A stretch of DNA of 64,000 bases from an uncultured Prochlorococcus sp. (GCA_902623195.1 CACNSV010000003.1:1-64000); one strand, 5' to 3'. Counted from the first letter of the stretch, positions 47,063-58,408 are shown. The notes: generated by a model from the sequence alone, not told the origin. A program made the numbers and translations.

Positions 47063-48853
47063 ATGCGCATCACCTCTTTCCCTATAACAACACTTCGTGA
47101 TGCCCCATCAGAAGCAGAAATAATTTCACATAAATTATTATTGCAAGGTGGGTACATTAGGAGAGTAGGCTCTGGCATTTACGCATATATGCCTTTGATG
47201 TTAAAAGTCATTGAAAAAATATCATCAATCATAGATAAAGAACTTATTAAAATCGGATGTTCCAAACTTCTTTTACCTCAACTACATCCTTGTGAATTAT
47301 GGAAAAAATCAGGTAGATGGGAAGGTTATACTGCTGGTGAAGGAATAATGTTTAATCTAAAAGATAGACAAGAAAGGGCTTATGGCTTAGCTCCAACTCA
47401 TGAAGAAGTTATTACAAATATTGCTTCTGAAATCATAAATTCATATAAGCAGCTACCTCTTTGCTACTACCAAATCCAAACAAAATTCAGAGATGAAATT
47501 CGTCCGAGATTTGGTCTAATGAGAGGTAGAGAATTTATTATGAAAGATGGATATTCTTTTCATGATTCTGAGAACGATTTAAAAAATTTTTATAAGAAAA
47601 TGGAAAAATCTTATGAAAATATTTTTAAAAATTGCGGTTTAGAAACTATTGGAGTAGATGCAGATAGTGGAGCTATTGGAGGAGCAGCATCCAAAGAATT
47701 TATGGTTACAGCTTATTCCGGTGAAGATTCTATTTTATTCACGAAAAGCGGTTCTTATGCTGCAAATCTAGAAAAAGCAGTCTCTTTTCCTAAAGAAAAC
47801 AAACCTCTAATTAATTTTGATCAAGAATTAATTAAAACTCCTAACCAAAAAACTATTGAAGATATATGCAAATGCAATAATCTAGATTCAACTCAAATTG
47901 TAAAAGTAATACTTTATTTAGGAGAATTTGAGGATAAATCTAAATTACCAATCGCTGCTTGTGTTAGGGGTGATCAATTTGTTAATGAAATAAAGATTTT
48001 TAATTTATTAAATGAGATTTATGACTCAAATTTAATTAATTTATCAATTATTGAAAATAATTCATCTATTAAAGAAAATTTATTAGACCCTCCAATAGGA
48101 TATTTAGGACCAGATATTAGTGATGAGATTATTAACCAAAATTCCACATGGGAAAAGCGATGGATGAGGATTGTTGATTATTCCGCAAGTAAACTAGAAA
48201 GTTTCATTAGTGGAGCTAATCAAGTGAATTTTCACAAATATTTCAAATCATGGAAATCTTTAGATAATACTTTTATTACTTCTGACATAAGAAATGCTCA
48301 AGAAGGTGACTTTATATCCTTTGATAAAAAAGAAACCTTAATCGAAAAAAAAGGTATTGAGATAGGTCATATATTTCAACTAGGTCAAAAGTATAGTGAG
48401 AAATTGAATGCAAAATTTTCTAATAGTAATGGAGGATTAGAAAATCTTTGGATGGGTTGTTACGGTATTGGAGTAACAAGATTAGCTCAAGCAGCAATTG
48501 AGCAAAATCATGATAAAGATGGGATTTGTTGGCCTATTCAGATTGCTCCATTTAACGTAGTTTTAATTCCAACTAATTTTAAGGATTCCATACAAAGAAA
48601 TTTATCAGAAGAAATTTACATTGAGTTCCAGAAAAATAATATTGATGTTTTACTCGATGATCGTGATGAACGTGCAGGTGTTAAATTCAAAGATGCTGAT
48701 TTAATAGGTATACCTTTCAGAATAATTATTGGTAGAGATGCTATCAATAACGAAGTAGAGTTAGTTTCTCGTTCAAAAAAAAGTAATATAAAGGTATCAA
48801 TGAATAATATTTTAGAATTGTTTATCAATGAATCAAAATTAATGTACAATTAA
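47063..48853 (+). CDS. proS: Prolyl-tRNA synthetase
   Basis: A 596-residue class II aminoacyl-tRNA synthetase with the bacterial editing domain. Seen: motif 1 region LLLQGGYIRRVGSGIYAYMP, motif 2 FRDEIRPRFGLMRGREFIMK, the INS editing domain between about 220 and 400 (KVILYLGEFEDKSKLPIAAC), motif 3 WMGCYGIGVTRLAQAAIEQ and the anticodon-binding domain with DDRDERAGVKFKDADLIGIP. A TTG precedes the ATG directly; the ATG at 47063 starting MRITSFPITTLRDAPSEAE is the natural start. Confidence 0.97.
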   Translation: MRITSFPITTLRDAPSEAEIISHKLLLQGGYIRRVGSGIYAYMPLMLKVIEKISSIIDKELIKIGCSKLLLPQLHPCELWKKSGRWEGYTAGEGIMFNLKDRQERAYGLAPTHEEVITNIASEIINSYKQLPLCYYQIQTKFRDEIRPRFGLMRGREFIMKDGYSFHDSENDLKNFYKKMEKSYENIFKNCGLETIGVDADSGAIGGAASKEFMVTAYSGEDSILFTKSGSYAANLEKAVSFPKENKPLINFDQELIKTPNQKTIEDICKCNNLDSTQIVKVILYLGEFEDKSKLPIAACVRGDQFVNEIKIFNLLNEIYDSNLINLSIIENNSSIKENLLDPPIGYLGPDISDEIINQNSTWEKRWMRIVDYSASKLESFISGANQVNFHKYFKSWKSLDNTFITSDIRNAQEGDFISFDKKETLIEKKGIEIGHIFQLGQKYSEKLNAKFSNSNGGLENLWMGCYGIGVTRLAQAAIEQNHDKDGICWPIQIAPFNVVLIPTNFKDSIQRNLSEEIYIEFQKNNIDVLLDDRDERAGVKFKDADLIGIPFRIIIGRDAINNEVELVSRSKKSNIKVSMNNILELFINESKLMYN

Positions 48854-48889
48854 AATTACATTTTGGAGAGATTCTATTAGGAGAAAATT

Positions 48890-49327
48890 ATGTTTTTTGC
48901 AAGAATAAATTTATCATTTAGTAAATTTATAATGAAAGCCTTATCAATTTGCATTGCATTTGTTATTTGTTTCGGACTATCACTTTCCCCTTCCTATGCC
49001 GCTCAGTCAACGATGTCTGGCGATTATGCTAAAGATACTATATCTGTAGTAAAAGCACTAAAAGGAGCTATAGAGACACCAAAAGACGCATCTAATAAAG
49101 AGGAGGTAAGAGAAGAATCTCTATCATTAATAACAGATTATATTTCTAGATATAGGAATAGAGGTTTAGTAAATAAAACACAATCATTTACGACAATGCA
49201 AACTGCTCTAAATGCAATGGCAGGTCATTATAAGAATTTTGCAAGCAGGCCTCTTCCTGAAAAACTTAAGGAAAGACTAAATAAAGAATTATCTCTTGCT
49301 GAGAAAATGGTTCTTAGAGAAAGTTAA
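48890..49327 (+). CDS. psb27: Photosystem II assembly protein Psb27
   Basis: A 145-residue lumenal factor that binds CP43 and protects PSII during assembly and repair. A signal peptide (ALSICIAFVICFGLSLSP, cut after SYA) precedes a four-helix mature part: DYAKDTISVVKALKGAIETP, YISRYRNRGLVNKTQSFTTM, ALNAMAGHYKNFASRPLPE and RLNKELSLAEKMVL. No lipobox cysteine sits at the cleavage site, so it should be a soluble rather than lipidated form. The start ATG 48890 has AGGAGA at 48879-48884, a good ribosome site; ATG 48932 is the alternative. Confidence 0.94.
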   Translation: MFFARINLSFSKFIMKALSICIAFVICFGLSLSPSYAAQSTMSGDYAKDTISVVKALKGAIETPKDASNKEEVREESLSLITDYISRYRNRGLVNKTQSFTTMQTALNAMAGHYKNFASRPLPEKLKERLNKELSLAEKMVLRES

Positions 49328-49406
49328 TACAAATCATTTACTTTTTTCAATGAAAGCAATTTTTTTGAATATATTGAATATTGCTGTTAAAAAAAAATTT
49401 CTTTAA

Positions 49407-50720
<1,314 letters not shown>

Positions 50721-50739
50721 AATCAATAAATTTATTATT

Positions 50740-51744
50740 ATGTCAGAAATACCCCTCTCAAAAAAAATTGACCTTGTTGGGATAGGAAATGCAATTGTAG
50801 ATATTATTACAAATATTGATGATGAATTCTTAGAGAGGAATTTTTTAAAAAAGGGGTCAATGAATTTAATAAATTTAGAGAATTCAGATAAAATTCTAAA
50901 AGATTGCAAAATTATAAAGCAAATTTCCGGTGGTTCTGCCGCGAACACAGTTGTATCACTCGCTAATTTAGGGAATAATGTGGAGTTTATTGGCCGAATT
51001 AAGAATGATAAATTTGGCAATTTTTTTTCAAAAGATATCAAAGAAAGCGGGGCCATATTTAATTCAAAATATGCTGAAACAAGGGAATCAAGTGCACACT
51101 CTATAATTCTGATTACACCTGATGCTCAGAGGACGATGTGTACTTATCTGGGAGCATCCACAGAATTTGAGCCTAACAATATCAACTATGAGTCCATCAA
51201 AAGAAGCAAATACTTATATCTAGAGGGATATTTATGGGATAGCGAATTAGCTAAACAAGCCTTTATTAAAGCAGCAAAAATTGCAAAAGAATCAAATACT
51301 AAAATCATACTTTCTCTCTCGGATTCATTTTGCGTTGATAGACACAGAGAAAGCTTCTTGAATTTAATAAATGATTATGTGGATATATTATTTTGTAATG
51401 AAGAGGAAATAAAAAGCCTTTTTAAGTCAACTGATTTAGAACAATGCAAAACTGTGATTAAATCTTTATGCGAAATAAGCGCAATTACATTAGGAGAGGA
51501 AGGATCATTAATTGTTAATAAAAATAAAACAGAATTAATAAAACCTTTTCTTTTTGGCAAGGCTATTGATACTACAGGTGCAGGAGATATTTTTGCAGGA
51601 GGTGTTATTCACGGTTTGATTAACAACCTTTCATTAAATGAGTGCGGTCAAATTGGTTCAATTTGTGCGGGTCATATAGTTACTCAAATAGGTTCTAGAT
51701 CAAATATTAATCTAACAAAATTAATAAGCGAAAATATTAGTTAA
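50740..51744 (+). CDS. PfkB-family carbohydrate or nucleoside kinase
   Basis: A 334-residue ribokinase-like enzyme. The family signatures are visible: near the start DLVGIGNAIVDIITNIDDEF and ISGGSAANTVVSLANLGNNV (motif 1), then DTTGAGDIFAGGVIHGLINN (motif 2) with the catalytic Asp. The sequence resembles adenosine kinase-like members, and the link to purA (19 bases upstream, same strand) favours adenosine as substrate, but ribose or another sugar is possible. It overlaps convergent cutA by 8 bases. Confidence 0.9.
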   Translation: MSEIPLSKKIDLVGIGNAIVDIITNIDDEFLERNFLKKGSMNLINLENSDKILKDCKIIKQISGGSAANTVVSLANLGNNVEFIGRIKNDKFGNFFSKDIKESGAIFNSKYAETRESSAHSIILITPDAQRTMCTYLGASTEFEPNNINYESIKRSKYLYLEGYLWDSELAKQAFIKAAKIAKESNTKIILSLSDSFCVDRHRESFLNLINDYVDILFCNEEEIKSLFKSTDLEQCKTVIKSLCEISAITLGEEGSLIVNKNKTELIKPFLFGKAIDTTGAGDIFAGGVIHGLINNLSLNECGQIGSICAGHIVTQIGSRSNINLTKLISENIS

Positions 51745-52048
51745 TTGAATTTTTGATCCATTGAAAATAAGAATCTTCTGAATCAAATATTTTATAAATT
51801 AATTCAGGGACTTCATAAGTTATCTTTTCCTTAAGAATTAGAGTAAGTTCTTTTAAATTTTCAGGTAGACTTTTTATAGTAATTTCAAATTCTATATTTT
51901 CTTCAATATTCCCTTGCCATTTGTAAATTGATTTTATTTCTTTAATAGAAACGCATGCAGCTAACTTCATTTCTATAAGTTCTTTAGCTGTTTGTTCAGC
52001 CGCTAATCGATTAGGAACTGTAGTTATCAATAGTAATAATTTATTCAT
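51737..52048 (-). CDS. cutA: Divalent-cation tolerance protein CutA
   Basis: A 103-residue trimeric, PII-fold protein linked to copper and divalent metal tolerance in enterobacteria, with unclear function elsewhere. Seen: LLLITTVPNRLAAEQTAKEL, KLAACVSIKEIKSIYKWQGN and YEVPELIYKIFDSEDSYFQW, which are the family hallmarks. Length is typical. It follows cobK by 14 bases on the same strand. Confidence 0.93.
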   Translation of the reverse strand: MNKLLLLITTVPNRLAAEQTAKELIEMKLAACVSIKEIKSIYKWQGNIEENIEFEITIKSLPENLKELTLILKEKITYEVPELIYKIFDSEDSYFQWIKNSIN

Positions 52049-52062
52049 AAAATTAAAAAGCC

Positions 52063-52851
52063 CTATTTCTTAAGTTGAATAATTTTATTTATTAAATCAT
52101 TATATTTTGAAAAATTAAGAGATTTGGTTTGTTTTTTTGGCCTTTGTAAAAGGAAAAGTTTAATATTACTTTTCAAACAAATTTCGTCCCATATAATCTG
52201 TGAGTAACCGCCTGAATCTCTGCAAAGTATATAATCTATGCTCCAATATTTGCATAAATAATATTCTAAATTTCTTTTTGAATTATTGGGATTTAATATT
52301 GCTAATCTAGAGTGCTTTATACATGATGAAAACCCCTTAGAAATACTATGAGGTGTTGCAAGTATTCTTGCAAATATGTTTGCACCTATATCAGAATAAA
52401 ATCTAGCTACTTCAGGTAAGGCCCTTGAACCAATAGCTAAAAGTAAATTTTTATTTTTTATAGCGTCATGAGGCATATCTTCAAATTTAGAAATAATATC
52501 AACATTTGATTTATATTGATAAACCCTCTCAAATCTAAAAATTGGTAGTGAAACATCACTACATGCACTGCTCAAGCTCTTTGAAATATTAATTGCAAAT
52601 GGATGAGTAGCATCAATTACAAGATTAATTCGGTGTTTTAATATAAAATATTTAATTTCCTCTTTATTTTTAAGTCTTCCCGTAAAGATGTGTAACTTAC
52701 TATTTAATGGATAAACATTACTTGCTTTATAGCTAACAACACTTATAAATACTACATAGTCAAGTTTTATTAATCTTTCAGCAAGGATTGGTCCATCAGC
52801 TGTTCCTGAAAGGATCCAAACATTTTGGTAGCATTTTTTTTGATTCTGCAT
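52063..52851 (-). CDS. cobK: Precorrin-6A reductase
   Basis: A 262-residue NADPH-dependent enzyme of corrin ring synthesis (CobK/CbiJ). Seen: VWILSGTADGPILAERLIKL at the start, INLVIDATHPFAINISKSLS in the middle, and LLAIGSRALPEVARFYSDI and CRDSGGY in the C-terminal half. The ATG at 52851 is preferred over the adjacent TTG at 52854. It is divergent from ssb (28-base gap). With cobO it supports a complete cobalamin pathway in the genome. Confidence 0.92.
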   Translation of the reverse strand: MQNQKKCYQNVWILSGTADGPILAERLIKLDYVVFISVVSYKASNVYPLNSKLHIFTGRLKNKEEIKYFILKHRINLVIDATHPFAINISKSLSSACSDVSLPIFRFERVYQYKSNVDIISKFEDMPHDAIKNKNLLLAIGSRALPEVARFYSDIGANIFARILATPHSISKGFSSCIKHSRLAILNPNNSKRNLEYYLCKYWSIDYILCRDSGGYSQIIWDEICLKSNIKLFLLQRPKKQTKSLNFSKYNDLINKIIQLKK

Positions 52852-52879
52852 CAATATATCTTTAAATAAAAAAGAAAAA

Positions 52880-53335
52880 ATGAATCATTGTTTAATTCAA
52901 TCTGTAATTAAGACTAATCCTCAAATGCGCTATACAAAAGATAATCAGACACCAATTGCAGAAATGATCGTAGGTATAAAAGGATTACGCAATGATGATC
53001 CAATTAACGATCTTAAAGTTTTAGGTTGGGGTAACATTGCTCAAGAAATGGTTGCCCAATTGAAAGAAGGACATAGTATAGTTCTTGAAGGAAGTCTAAG
53101 AATGAATTCCGTAACAAGAAAAGATGGAACAAAGGAAAAACAGGCTGAACTAACAGCTTCAAGGATTCATCATATAACTAATAGAGAGATTGACTCAAAT
53201 GAAATCAGCTCAGATTTGAGTCAAATTAGTAGGAAAGAAACTAATGATGATATAGGACAAAAAGAAAATAGCTCTGAGAATTCTAATTGGAATAGTTCTC
53301 CGCTTGTTCCGGAAGTTGATGAGATTCCCTTTTAA
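52880..53335 (+). CDS. ssb: Single-stranded DNA-binding protein
   Basis: A 151-residue OB-fold protein of replication, repair and recombination. The OB domain (about 1-110) includes IAEMIVGIKGLRNDDPINDL, VLGWGNIAQEMVAQLKEGHS, VLEGSLRMNSVTRKDGTKEK and LTASRIHHI. The tail is Asn/Ser/Glu-rich and ends EVDEIPF, the acidic tip that recruits partner proteins such as PriA, whose gene is also in this window. Cyanobacterial SSBs of this type lack part of the canonical aromatic pattern. Confidence 0.93.
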   Translation: MNHCLIQSVIKTNPQMRYTKDNQTPIAEMIVGIKGLRNDDPINDLKVLGWGNIAQEMVAQLKEGHSIVLEGSLRMNSVTRKDGTKEKQAELTASRIHHITNREIDSNEISSDLSQISRKETNDDIGQKENSSENSNWNSSPLVPEVDEIPF

Positions 53336-53523
53336 GACTTATTATTTTTACAATTATATTCTTTAGCACGTAAAATAAACCTACTTATTTCTCTTTCAAG
53401 AGTAGCAAGTTCAATACGCAACTCTGACCATTTCCCATTATCAATGTTTTTTAAAATCCATGATCTATCATTATCTAACATAGAAAGTAAACTTTCTATT
53501 TTTTTAAAATTTTCTTCTTTCAT
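53332..53523 (-). CDS. Small charged helical protein, unknown
   Basis: A 63-residue protein, almost wholly predicted helical (ESLLSMLDNDRSWILKNIDN, LATLEREISRFILRAKEYN). It overlaps the 3' end of convergent ssb by 4 bases and is divergent from the DUF2854 gene (38-base gap). It has an ATG and no long overlap with another gene, so it is likely real. Not recognised; no motif beyond the amphipathic helices. Confidence 0.6.
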   Translation of the reverse strand: MKEENFKKIESLLSMLDNDRSWILKNIDNGKWSELRIELATLEREISRFILRAKEYNCKNNKS

Positions 53524-53561
53524 AATATTTTGAATACATTATAAAATAAACATTACCAAAA

Positions 53562-54089
53562 ATGAAGAACTCTTATTCTCCCGCTAATATAATAACTGTA
53601 ATAGGTGGTTCATTATCATTTATAGGAATGACTGCTTTCTTTACAGAATCAGTTAACTTAAGTGTTCCAACATTTTTTTATGGGGTTCCAATTTTATTAA
53701 TTGGTTTAGCTCTAAAGACCAGTGAAGTAGCTCCTGCACAATTAATAAACAAAGAAGTTTTTCAAATAGATAAATTTAAAAGGCCAAAAGAAATAACTGA
53801 ACTAGTTAAAGATGTAACTAAATGGAGATATGGGATACAACATCTTGAATCATCTTTAAAAGTTTTAAAATTATGGAATGAAGAAAATCCCCCGAAACTC
53901 TTAGAGCTCGAAGAGATAACCAAAGATGATAGAAACGGTATAAAAATGCATTTTGAAATAAATTCCGTACCAATTGATGATTGGTTAAAAAGACAAGATA
54001 GATTAAATAGATTTTTTGCTAAAGGTCTTGAATCAGAATTTATTATCAACGATAATAAAAAAGAATTAGATTTAATCCTTTTTTATTGA
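53562..54089 (+). CDS. DUF2854 membrane protein
   Basis: A 175-residue protein with two N-terminal membrane helices (IITVIGGSLSFIGMTAFFT and VPTFFYGVPILLIGLALKTS) and a soluble C-terminal part with TKWRYGIQHLESSLKVLKLW and WLKRQDRLNRFFAKGL. This layout matches DUF2854, found across cyanobacteria and plastids, as I remember it. The function is unknown. It precedes argB by 51 bases on the same strand. Confidence 0.8.
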   Translation: MKNSYSPANIITVIGGSLSFIGMTAFFTESVNLSVPTFFYGVPILLIGLALKTSEVAPAQLINKEVFQIDKFKRPKEITELVKDVTKWRYGIQHLESSLKVLKLWNEENPPKLLELEEITKDDRNGIKMHFEINSVPIDDWLKRQDRLNRFFAKGLESEFIINDNKKELDLILFY

Positions 54090-54140
54090 ATTTTGCAAGA
54101 TAGGTTTTTCTAAATTTAATACTTATAACTTTCTTCTAAA

Positions 54141-54992
54141 ATGAATGATTCACAAAGAGTATCAATATTAAGTGAGGCGCTTCCATATATACAAAGTTTT
54201 TCTGGAAGAAAAATTGTAATAAAGTATGGAGGTTCAGTAATGGAACAAGATAAGCTGAAAAAGGCTGTATTTAGAGATATTGCCCTTCTTGCTAGTGTTG
54301 GAGTGAGACCAATAGTAGTACATGGTGGTGGACCTGAAATTAATAATTGGCTAATTAAATTAAAAATAAAGCCAAAATTTGAAAACGGTCTTAGGGTTAC
54401 TGATGAAAAGACAATGGAAATTGTTGAAATGGTATTAATGGGTAGAGTAAATAAGCAAATTGTAAGAGGTATTAATGAAACGGGTGCTACATCGATAGGA
54501 CTTTCTGGACTAGATGGCAATTTAATTCAGGCAAGAAAGTTAAAAAGTAACATTCATGGTTTTGTAGGAGATATATCTAAAATAAATTCAAGTATTTTAG
54601 ATCCTCTCATTGATAAGGGATATATTCCTGTAATTTCAAGTATAGGATCTAGTAATAATGGAATTTCATTAAATATAAATGCTGATTATGTTGCAGGTGA
54701 AATTGCCGCATCAATTAATGCAGAGAAGCTAATCCTTTTAACCGATACCCCAGGAATATTAAAGGATATTAATGAACCCAAAAGTCTTATTAGAAATTTA
54801 AATCTAAAACAAGCTAGAAAATATATTGAAGAAAATATTATTTCTGATGGGATGAAGCCAAAAACAGAATGTTGCATAAGAGCTATAGCCCAAGGTGTAA
54901 AAGCGACACACATAATTGATGGAAGAATCGAACACGCTTTACTCCTAGAAATTTTCACTGATACTGGAAAAGGTACAATGATAAGTGCTTAA
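54141..54992 (+). CDS. argB: N-acetylglutamate kinase
   Basis: A 283-residue amino-acid-kinase enzyme, the controlling step of arginine synthesis. Seen: [80 protein letters not shown] and [19 protein letters not shown]. An N-terminal helix precedes the kinase core, as in the hexameric, arginine-inhibited enzymes that bind PII in cyanobacteria. PII control is known from relatives and not shown here. The next gene starts 3 bases after its stop. Confidence 0.96.
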   Translation: MNDSQRVSILSEALPYIQSFSGRKIVIKYGGSVMEQDKLKKAVFRDIALLASVGVRPIVVHGGGPEINNWLIKLKIKPKFENGLRVTDEKTMEIVEMVLMGRVNKQIVRGINETGATSIGLSGLDGNLIQARKLKSNIHGFVGDISKINSSILDPLIDKGYIPVISSIGSSNNGISLNINADYVAGEIAASINAEKLILLTDTPGILKDINEPKSLIRNLNLKQARKYIEENIISDGMKPKTECCIRAIAQGVKATHIIDGRIEHALLLEIFTDTGKGTMISA

Positions 54993-54995
54993 TTC

Positions 54996-56099
54996 ATGAC
55001 TGAATATGAGCAAGTTATAAATAAAGCAGAACTTGCATTAAATAATGGAGAGTATAACTATTGCATTAAATTATTAAGTCCGCTTTTAGAAATATTTGCA
55101 ACTTCAACTAATGAGGGAGTAAAAATCAGAATGATCCTAATTACATCATTAAGCGGTATAAATAGACAAGAAGAATCTATAAAATTATGTAAAGAACTTA
55201 GAAAGTCTATATATCCTCATGTTAGGGAGGAAGCCAAAGCTCTTTTACAAATATTAGATTCTCCTAATCTTAAAATCCCTGATAATTGGAATGTAAAATT
55301 TGAAGATTCTATTTTTGATAAAGAATTTAAACAAACTACAGTACAAAATAAATATTCTGAAAAAGATCAAAAATATATAAAAATATCTGACCAACCAACA
55401 GGAGAAACGAAACCATTTCAAAAAGGTTTCATTTTTGTCTTTTTAAGTATATTTATATTAATTATTTTTCTGTTAAGCGGCTGTGTAAGAATTGAAAATA
55501 ATTTAGATCTCAGAGGAATTGACTCTATAAATTATGATTTAAGAATTGATAGCAAATATCTTAAAAAAATCCCTTGGCAATTAAATTTCGAGCGTGAACT
55601 TAAAGAAATAAACCCGAGCAAGGAAATTTTTATAGATGATGATATATTTCTATTGAAGAAAAAGGGTCTGAATATAAAAGAAACTGAGAATAATATAAAT
55701 AAAATTCTAAACATAGCATCAGCAAATATTTCAACAAATTTAAAAGATATAAAGATAGATAAGTTTGAAAAAAATTACATTTTAGGGAAAAAGTACTTCT
55801 ATGAAATCAAATTAGATCTTTCAGAACTTGAAAATTTGAATGATTTAGAGATATTCATAAACATCATAAATCCATCAAAAGCTTTGTTAAATAAAAATAA
55901 TAAACATATAAATATTGATAAAAATAAGATTACTTGGAAAATAATACCAGGGGAAATTAACCAAGTTGAGTTTTCTTTTTGGTATTGGAACAGATCATTA
56001 ATTTGGTCATCAGCAATTCTTTTATTGATTCTATTTGCTTATTACATTAGAAAGAAAAGATATGAACTTGGTTCAAATCTTCCTCAATTACCTTCATAA
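54996..56099 (+). CDS. TPR-like plus DUF3153 fusion membrane protein
   Basis: A 367-residue protein in two parts. Residues 1-140 are helical and resemble a TPR-type repeat (QVINKAELALNNGEYNYCIK, ESIKLCKELRKSIYPHVREE). A hydrophobic helix with a lipobox-like end (FLSIFILIIFLLSGC, Cys163) follows, then a ~170-residue DUF3153-like domain (IENNLDLRGIDSINYDLRI) and a C-terminal helix (SLIWSSAILLLILFAYYI) with a basic tail. Stand-alone DUF3153 proteins begin like the second part, so this looks like a fusion in which the lipobox has become internal. Translation is probably coupled to argB. Function unknown. Confidence 0.75.
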   Translation: MTEYEQVINKAELALNNGEYNYCIKLLSPLLEIFATSTNEGVKIRMILITSLSGINRQEESIKLCKELRKSIYPHVREEAKALLQILDSPNLKIPDNWNVKFEDSIFDKEFKQTTVQNKYSEKDQKYIKISDQPTGETKPFQKGFIFVFLSIFILIIFLLSGCVRIENNLDLRGIDSINYDLRIDSKYLKKIPWQLNFERELKEINPSKEIFIDDDIFLLKKKGLNIKETENNINKILNIASANISTNLKDIKIDKFEKNYILGKKYFYEIKLDLSELENLNDLEIFINIINPSKALLNKNNKHINIDKNKITWKIIPGEINQVEFSFWYWNRSLIWSSAILLLILFAYYIRKKRYELGSNLPQLPS

Positions 56100-56101
56100 A
56101 T

Positions 56102-58384
56102 TCATATCTCAACAGGATTGATATCAATAATTAAAAAGATATTTTGAGGAATTAATTTCCATAATTTTTCTCTATCCGGCATTGGGATATCAGTATTTTC
56201 AGGTCCATGTATTAATATTTGCCATCTATATTTATTCCCAATTTTTGAAACCATGCTTGGAGAGGGACCAATCATTTCCCAATTTTTTTGCACACAAAAT
56301 GGCATGATAAAACCTGCTAAATTTTTTGCTACTTGTTCAGTTAATTCATAACTAAAACCTGCTATTTTTAGAAGGCATACCTTACAAAAAGGAAATAAAT
56401 TTGATGTTTTTCTTATCTGCAAATTATCGTACAAAAAAGATTCATAATCTCTTTTTCTTAAATACGAAATCACTGGATGATTTGGCTGATAGGTTTGAAA
56501 GATTACTTCACCATCCTTATCAGCCCTTCCTGACCTTCCTGCTAATTGAAGAAATAGTTGAAGAGATTTCTCTTCAGAAGATAAATCTGGACGATGTAGA
56601 AGCCCGTCTGCTGCTAAAACTACCGAAAGTGTAACGTTCGGCATATCTATTCCCTTCGCAATCATTTGAGTACCGACTATTACATCAGCATCCCCTTTAG
56701 CAAATTCATTCAGAATTTTCCTATGACCATCTTTACTAGATGTAGTATCTCTATCAAATCTTAGGAGTCTTAATTGTGGTAATTCATTATTTAGAAATTC
56801 CATTACTCTCTGAGTACCAATACCAAATGGTTTAAAGGCTGTTGAATTACACTCTGGGCATGAATGGATAAAAGTTCTCTTAAATTCACACCAGTGACAA
56901 CTCAACCATCTCCCCCCTTTCTCTCCTACATGAACAGTTAAAGCAGTATCGCAGTTTGGGCAATTTACGACATAACCACAATTCCTACAGCTGAGAAAAC
57001 CACTATATCCTCTCCTAGGAACAAGAATTATTGCTTGTTCATTTTTGGGCTTCAACTTTGAAAGAGAATTTAATAATTCACTGCTTAAAATTTTCGTATT
57101 TCCCCTCTTGAATTCATCTCGCATGTCTATAACTTTTATCTCAGGGATTTTGGTAGATGATATCCTTTCAGGCATTCGCATTATTTTCAATTTTTTTTCA
57201 AGATTTGCTCTTTTCCAAATTAATAATGAAGGTGTTGCTGTCCCAAATATAATTTTGATATTTTCCATTTTAGATCTGTCAATAGCAACTTCTCTTGCGT
57301 CATAACAAGGCATTGGATTTTCCTGTTTATAAGAATTATCATGCTCCTCGTCTAATATGATCATTCCCAAATTTTTTATTGGAAGAAAAATTGAAGATCT
57401 AGTCCCAATTACTATGAGAGGTTCACTAGTATTTAAGATTTCACGCCAAACTTGCTGTCTATACTTTGGAGAGCAATTACTGTGATATTCAAATACATTT
57501 TTTTTAAATTTATCAGCGAATCTATCTATTAATTGAGGAATCAAGCCTATCTCTGGAGCCAATATGAGGATACTCTTATTTAAAATCAATTGACTTTCAG
57601 CGATTCTTAAATAAACTTCAGTCTTTCCAGATCCCGTCTCTCCCCAAATTAATAAAGTTTCTCCATATTTCATATCTTCAATTCCTCTAATCACCTTTTT
57701 TTGCTGATCTGTAAGTATTGGAATAATTCTTTTTAAAGAGCTACTTTTATAGGAATTTAAAGAAATATTATTTATTTTTTGGCGTTTTAGTTTCATTAAT
57801 AATCCCTTATTAATTAATGAATTAATTTGTTGCGAATTAAAACCTAGTTTTAGTAATTCGCTCTGCCATACCCCCTTATTACTTTTTATTTTTTCTAATA
57901 ATAAAGATTGTTTACCTGTTAATTTATATTGTGATTCACCTCCATCGTTATTAAGAGTAATCCAATTTTTCCTGGATATCTCTGATTTTATTTTTGATTT
58001 TCCGATCCAGCCAGGGGGAAATGCCGTTTTGAACATTTTTAATTCACTTACTCGATAAAAAATGGCCATCTGCTCTATCCATTCTCTCCACCAGGGCTGG
58101 AAAACTTTTTTCTCAATAATCTTTTCGATAGATAAATATTTAAATGTAACTGCTGAATTACTTTTTAAACCATTCTGATAATTTGCATTTTTTTGAAAAA
58201 TATTCTTTTCTACTACTAATCCATTTACTAAACGGCCTTTAATTCTGACCAATACAATATCACCGATATCCACACCCAGATATTTATCATCAAGATAATC
58301 AAATCTATTGCTGTATCTACCAAAATCAAGCAAAACACTTAATTTGTAAAGCATCGAAGATTGATTATTAGTTGCGAGCTTCAA
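56102..58384 (-). CDS. priA: Primosomal helicase PriA
   Basis: A 760-residue 3'-5' helicase that restarts stalled replication forks. The N-terminal DNA-binding domain (about 1-110) is followed by helicase motifs: Walker A WGETGSGKTEVYLRIAE, DEEH box MIILDEEHDNSYKQENP, and VPRRGYSGFLSCRNCG. The zinc-binding cysteines CRNCGYVVNCPNCD and CHWCEF...CPECNS are complete (eight Cys). The C-terminal motifs GTQMIAKGIDMPNVTL and QLAGRSGRADKDGE are intact. It is longer in its N-terminal half than some homologues because of a charged insert. Its start faces the sigma-factor control region. Confidence 0.96.
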   Translation of the reverse strand: MKLATNNQSSMLYKLSVLLDFGRYSNRFDYLDDKYLGVDIGDIVLVRIKGRLVNGLVVEKNIFQKNANYQNGLKSNSAVTFKYLSIEKIIEKKVFQPWWREWIEQMAIFYRVSELKMFKTAFPPGWIGKSKIKSEISRKNWITLNNDGGESQYKLTGKQSLLLEKIKSNKGVWQSELLKLGFNSQQINSLINKGLLMKLKRQKINNISLNSYKSSSLKRIIPILTDQQKKVIRGIEDMKYGETLLIWGETGSGKTEVYLRIAESQLILNKSILILAPEIGLIPQLIDRFADKFKKNVFEYHSNCSPKYRQQVWREILNTSEPLIVIGTRSSIFLPIKNLGMIILDEEHDNSYKQENPMPCYDAREVAIDRSKMENIKIIFGTATPSLLIWKRANLEKKLKIMRMPERISSTKIPEIKVIDMRDEFKRGNTKILSSELLNSLSKLKPKNEQAIILVPRRGYSGFLSCRNCGYVVNCPNCDTALTVHVGEKGGRWLSCHWCEFKRTFIHSCPECNSTAFKPFGIGTQRVMEFLNNELPQLRLLRFDRDTTSSKDGHRKILNEFAKGDADVIVGTQMIAKGIDMPNVTLSVVLAADGLLHRPDLSSEEKSLQLFLQLAGRSGRADKDGEVIFQTYQPNHPVISYLRKRDYESFLYDNLQIRKTSNLFPFCKVCLLKIAGFSYELTEQVAKNLAGFIMPFCVQKNWEMIGPSPSMVSKIGNKYRWQILIHGPENTDIPMPDREKLWKLIPQNIFLIIDINPVEI

Positions 58385-58408
58385 AACTTTTTCTTAGTAT
58401 TGGATTGT

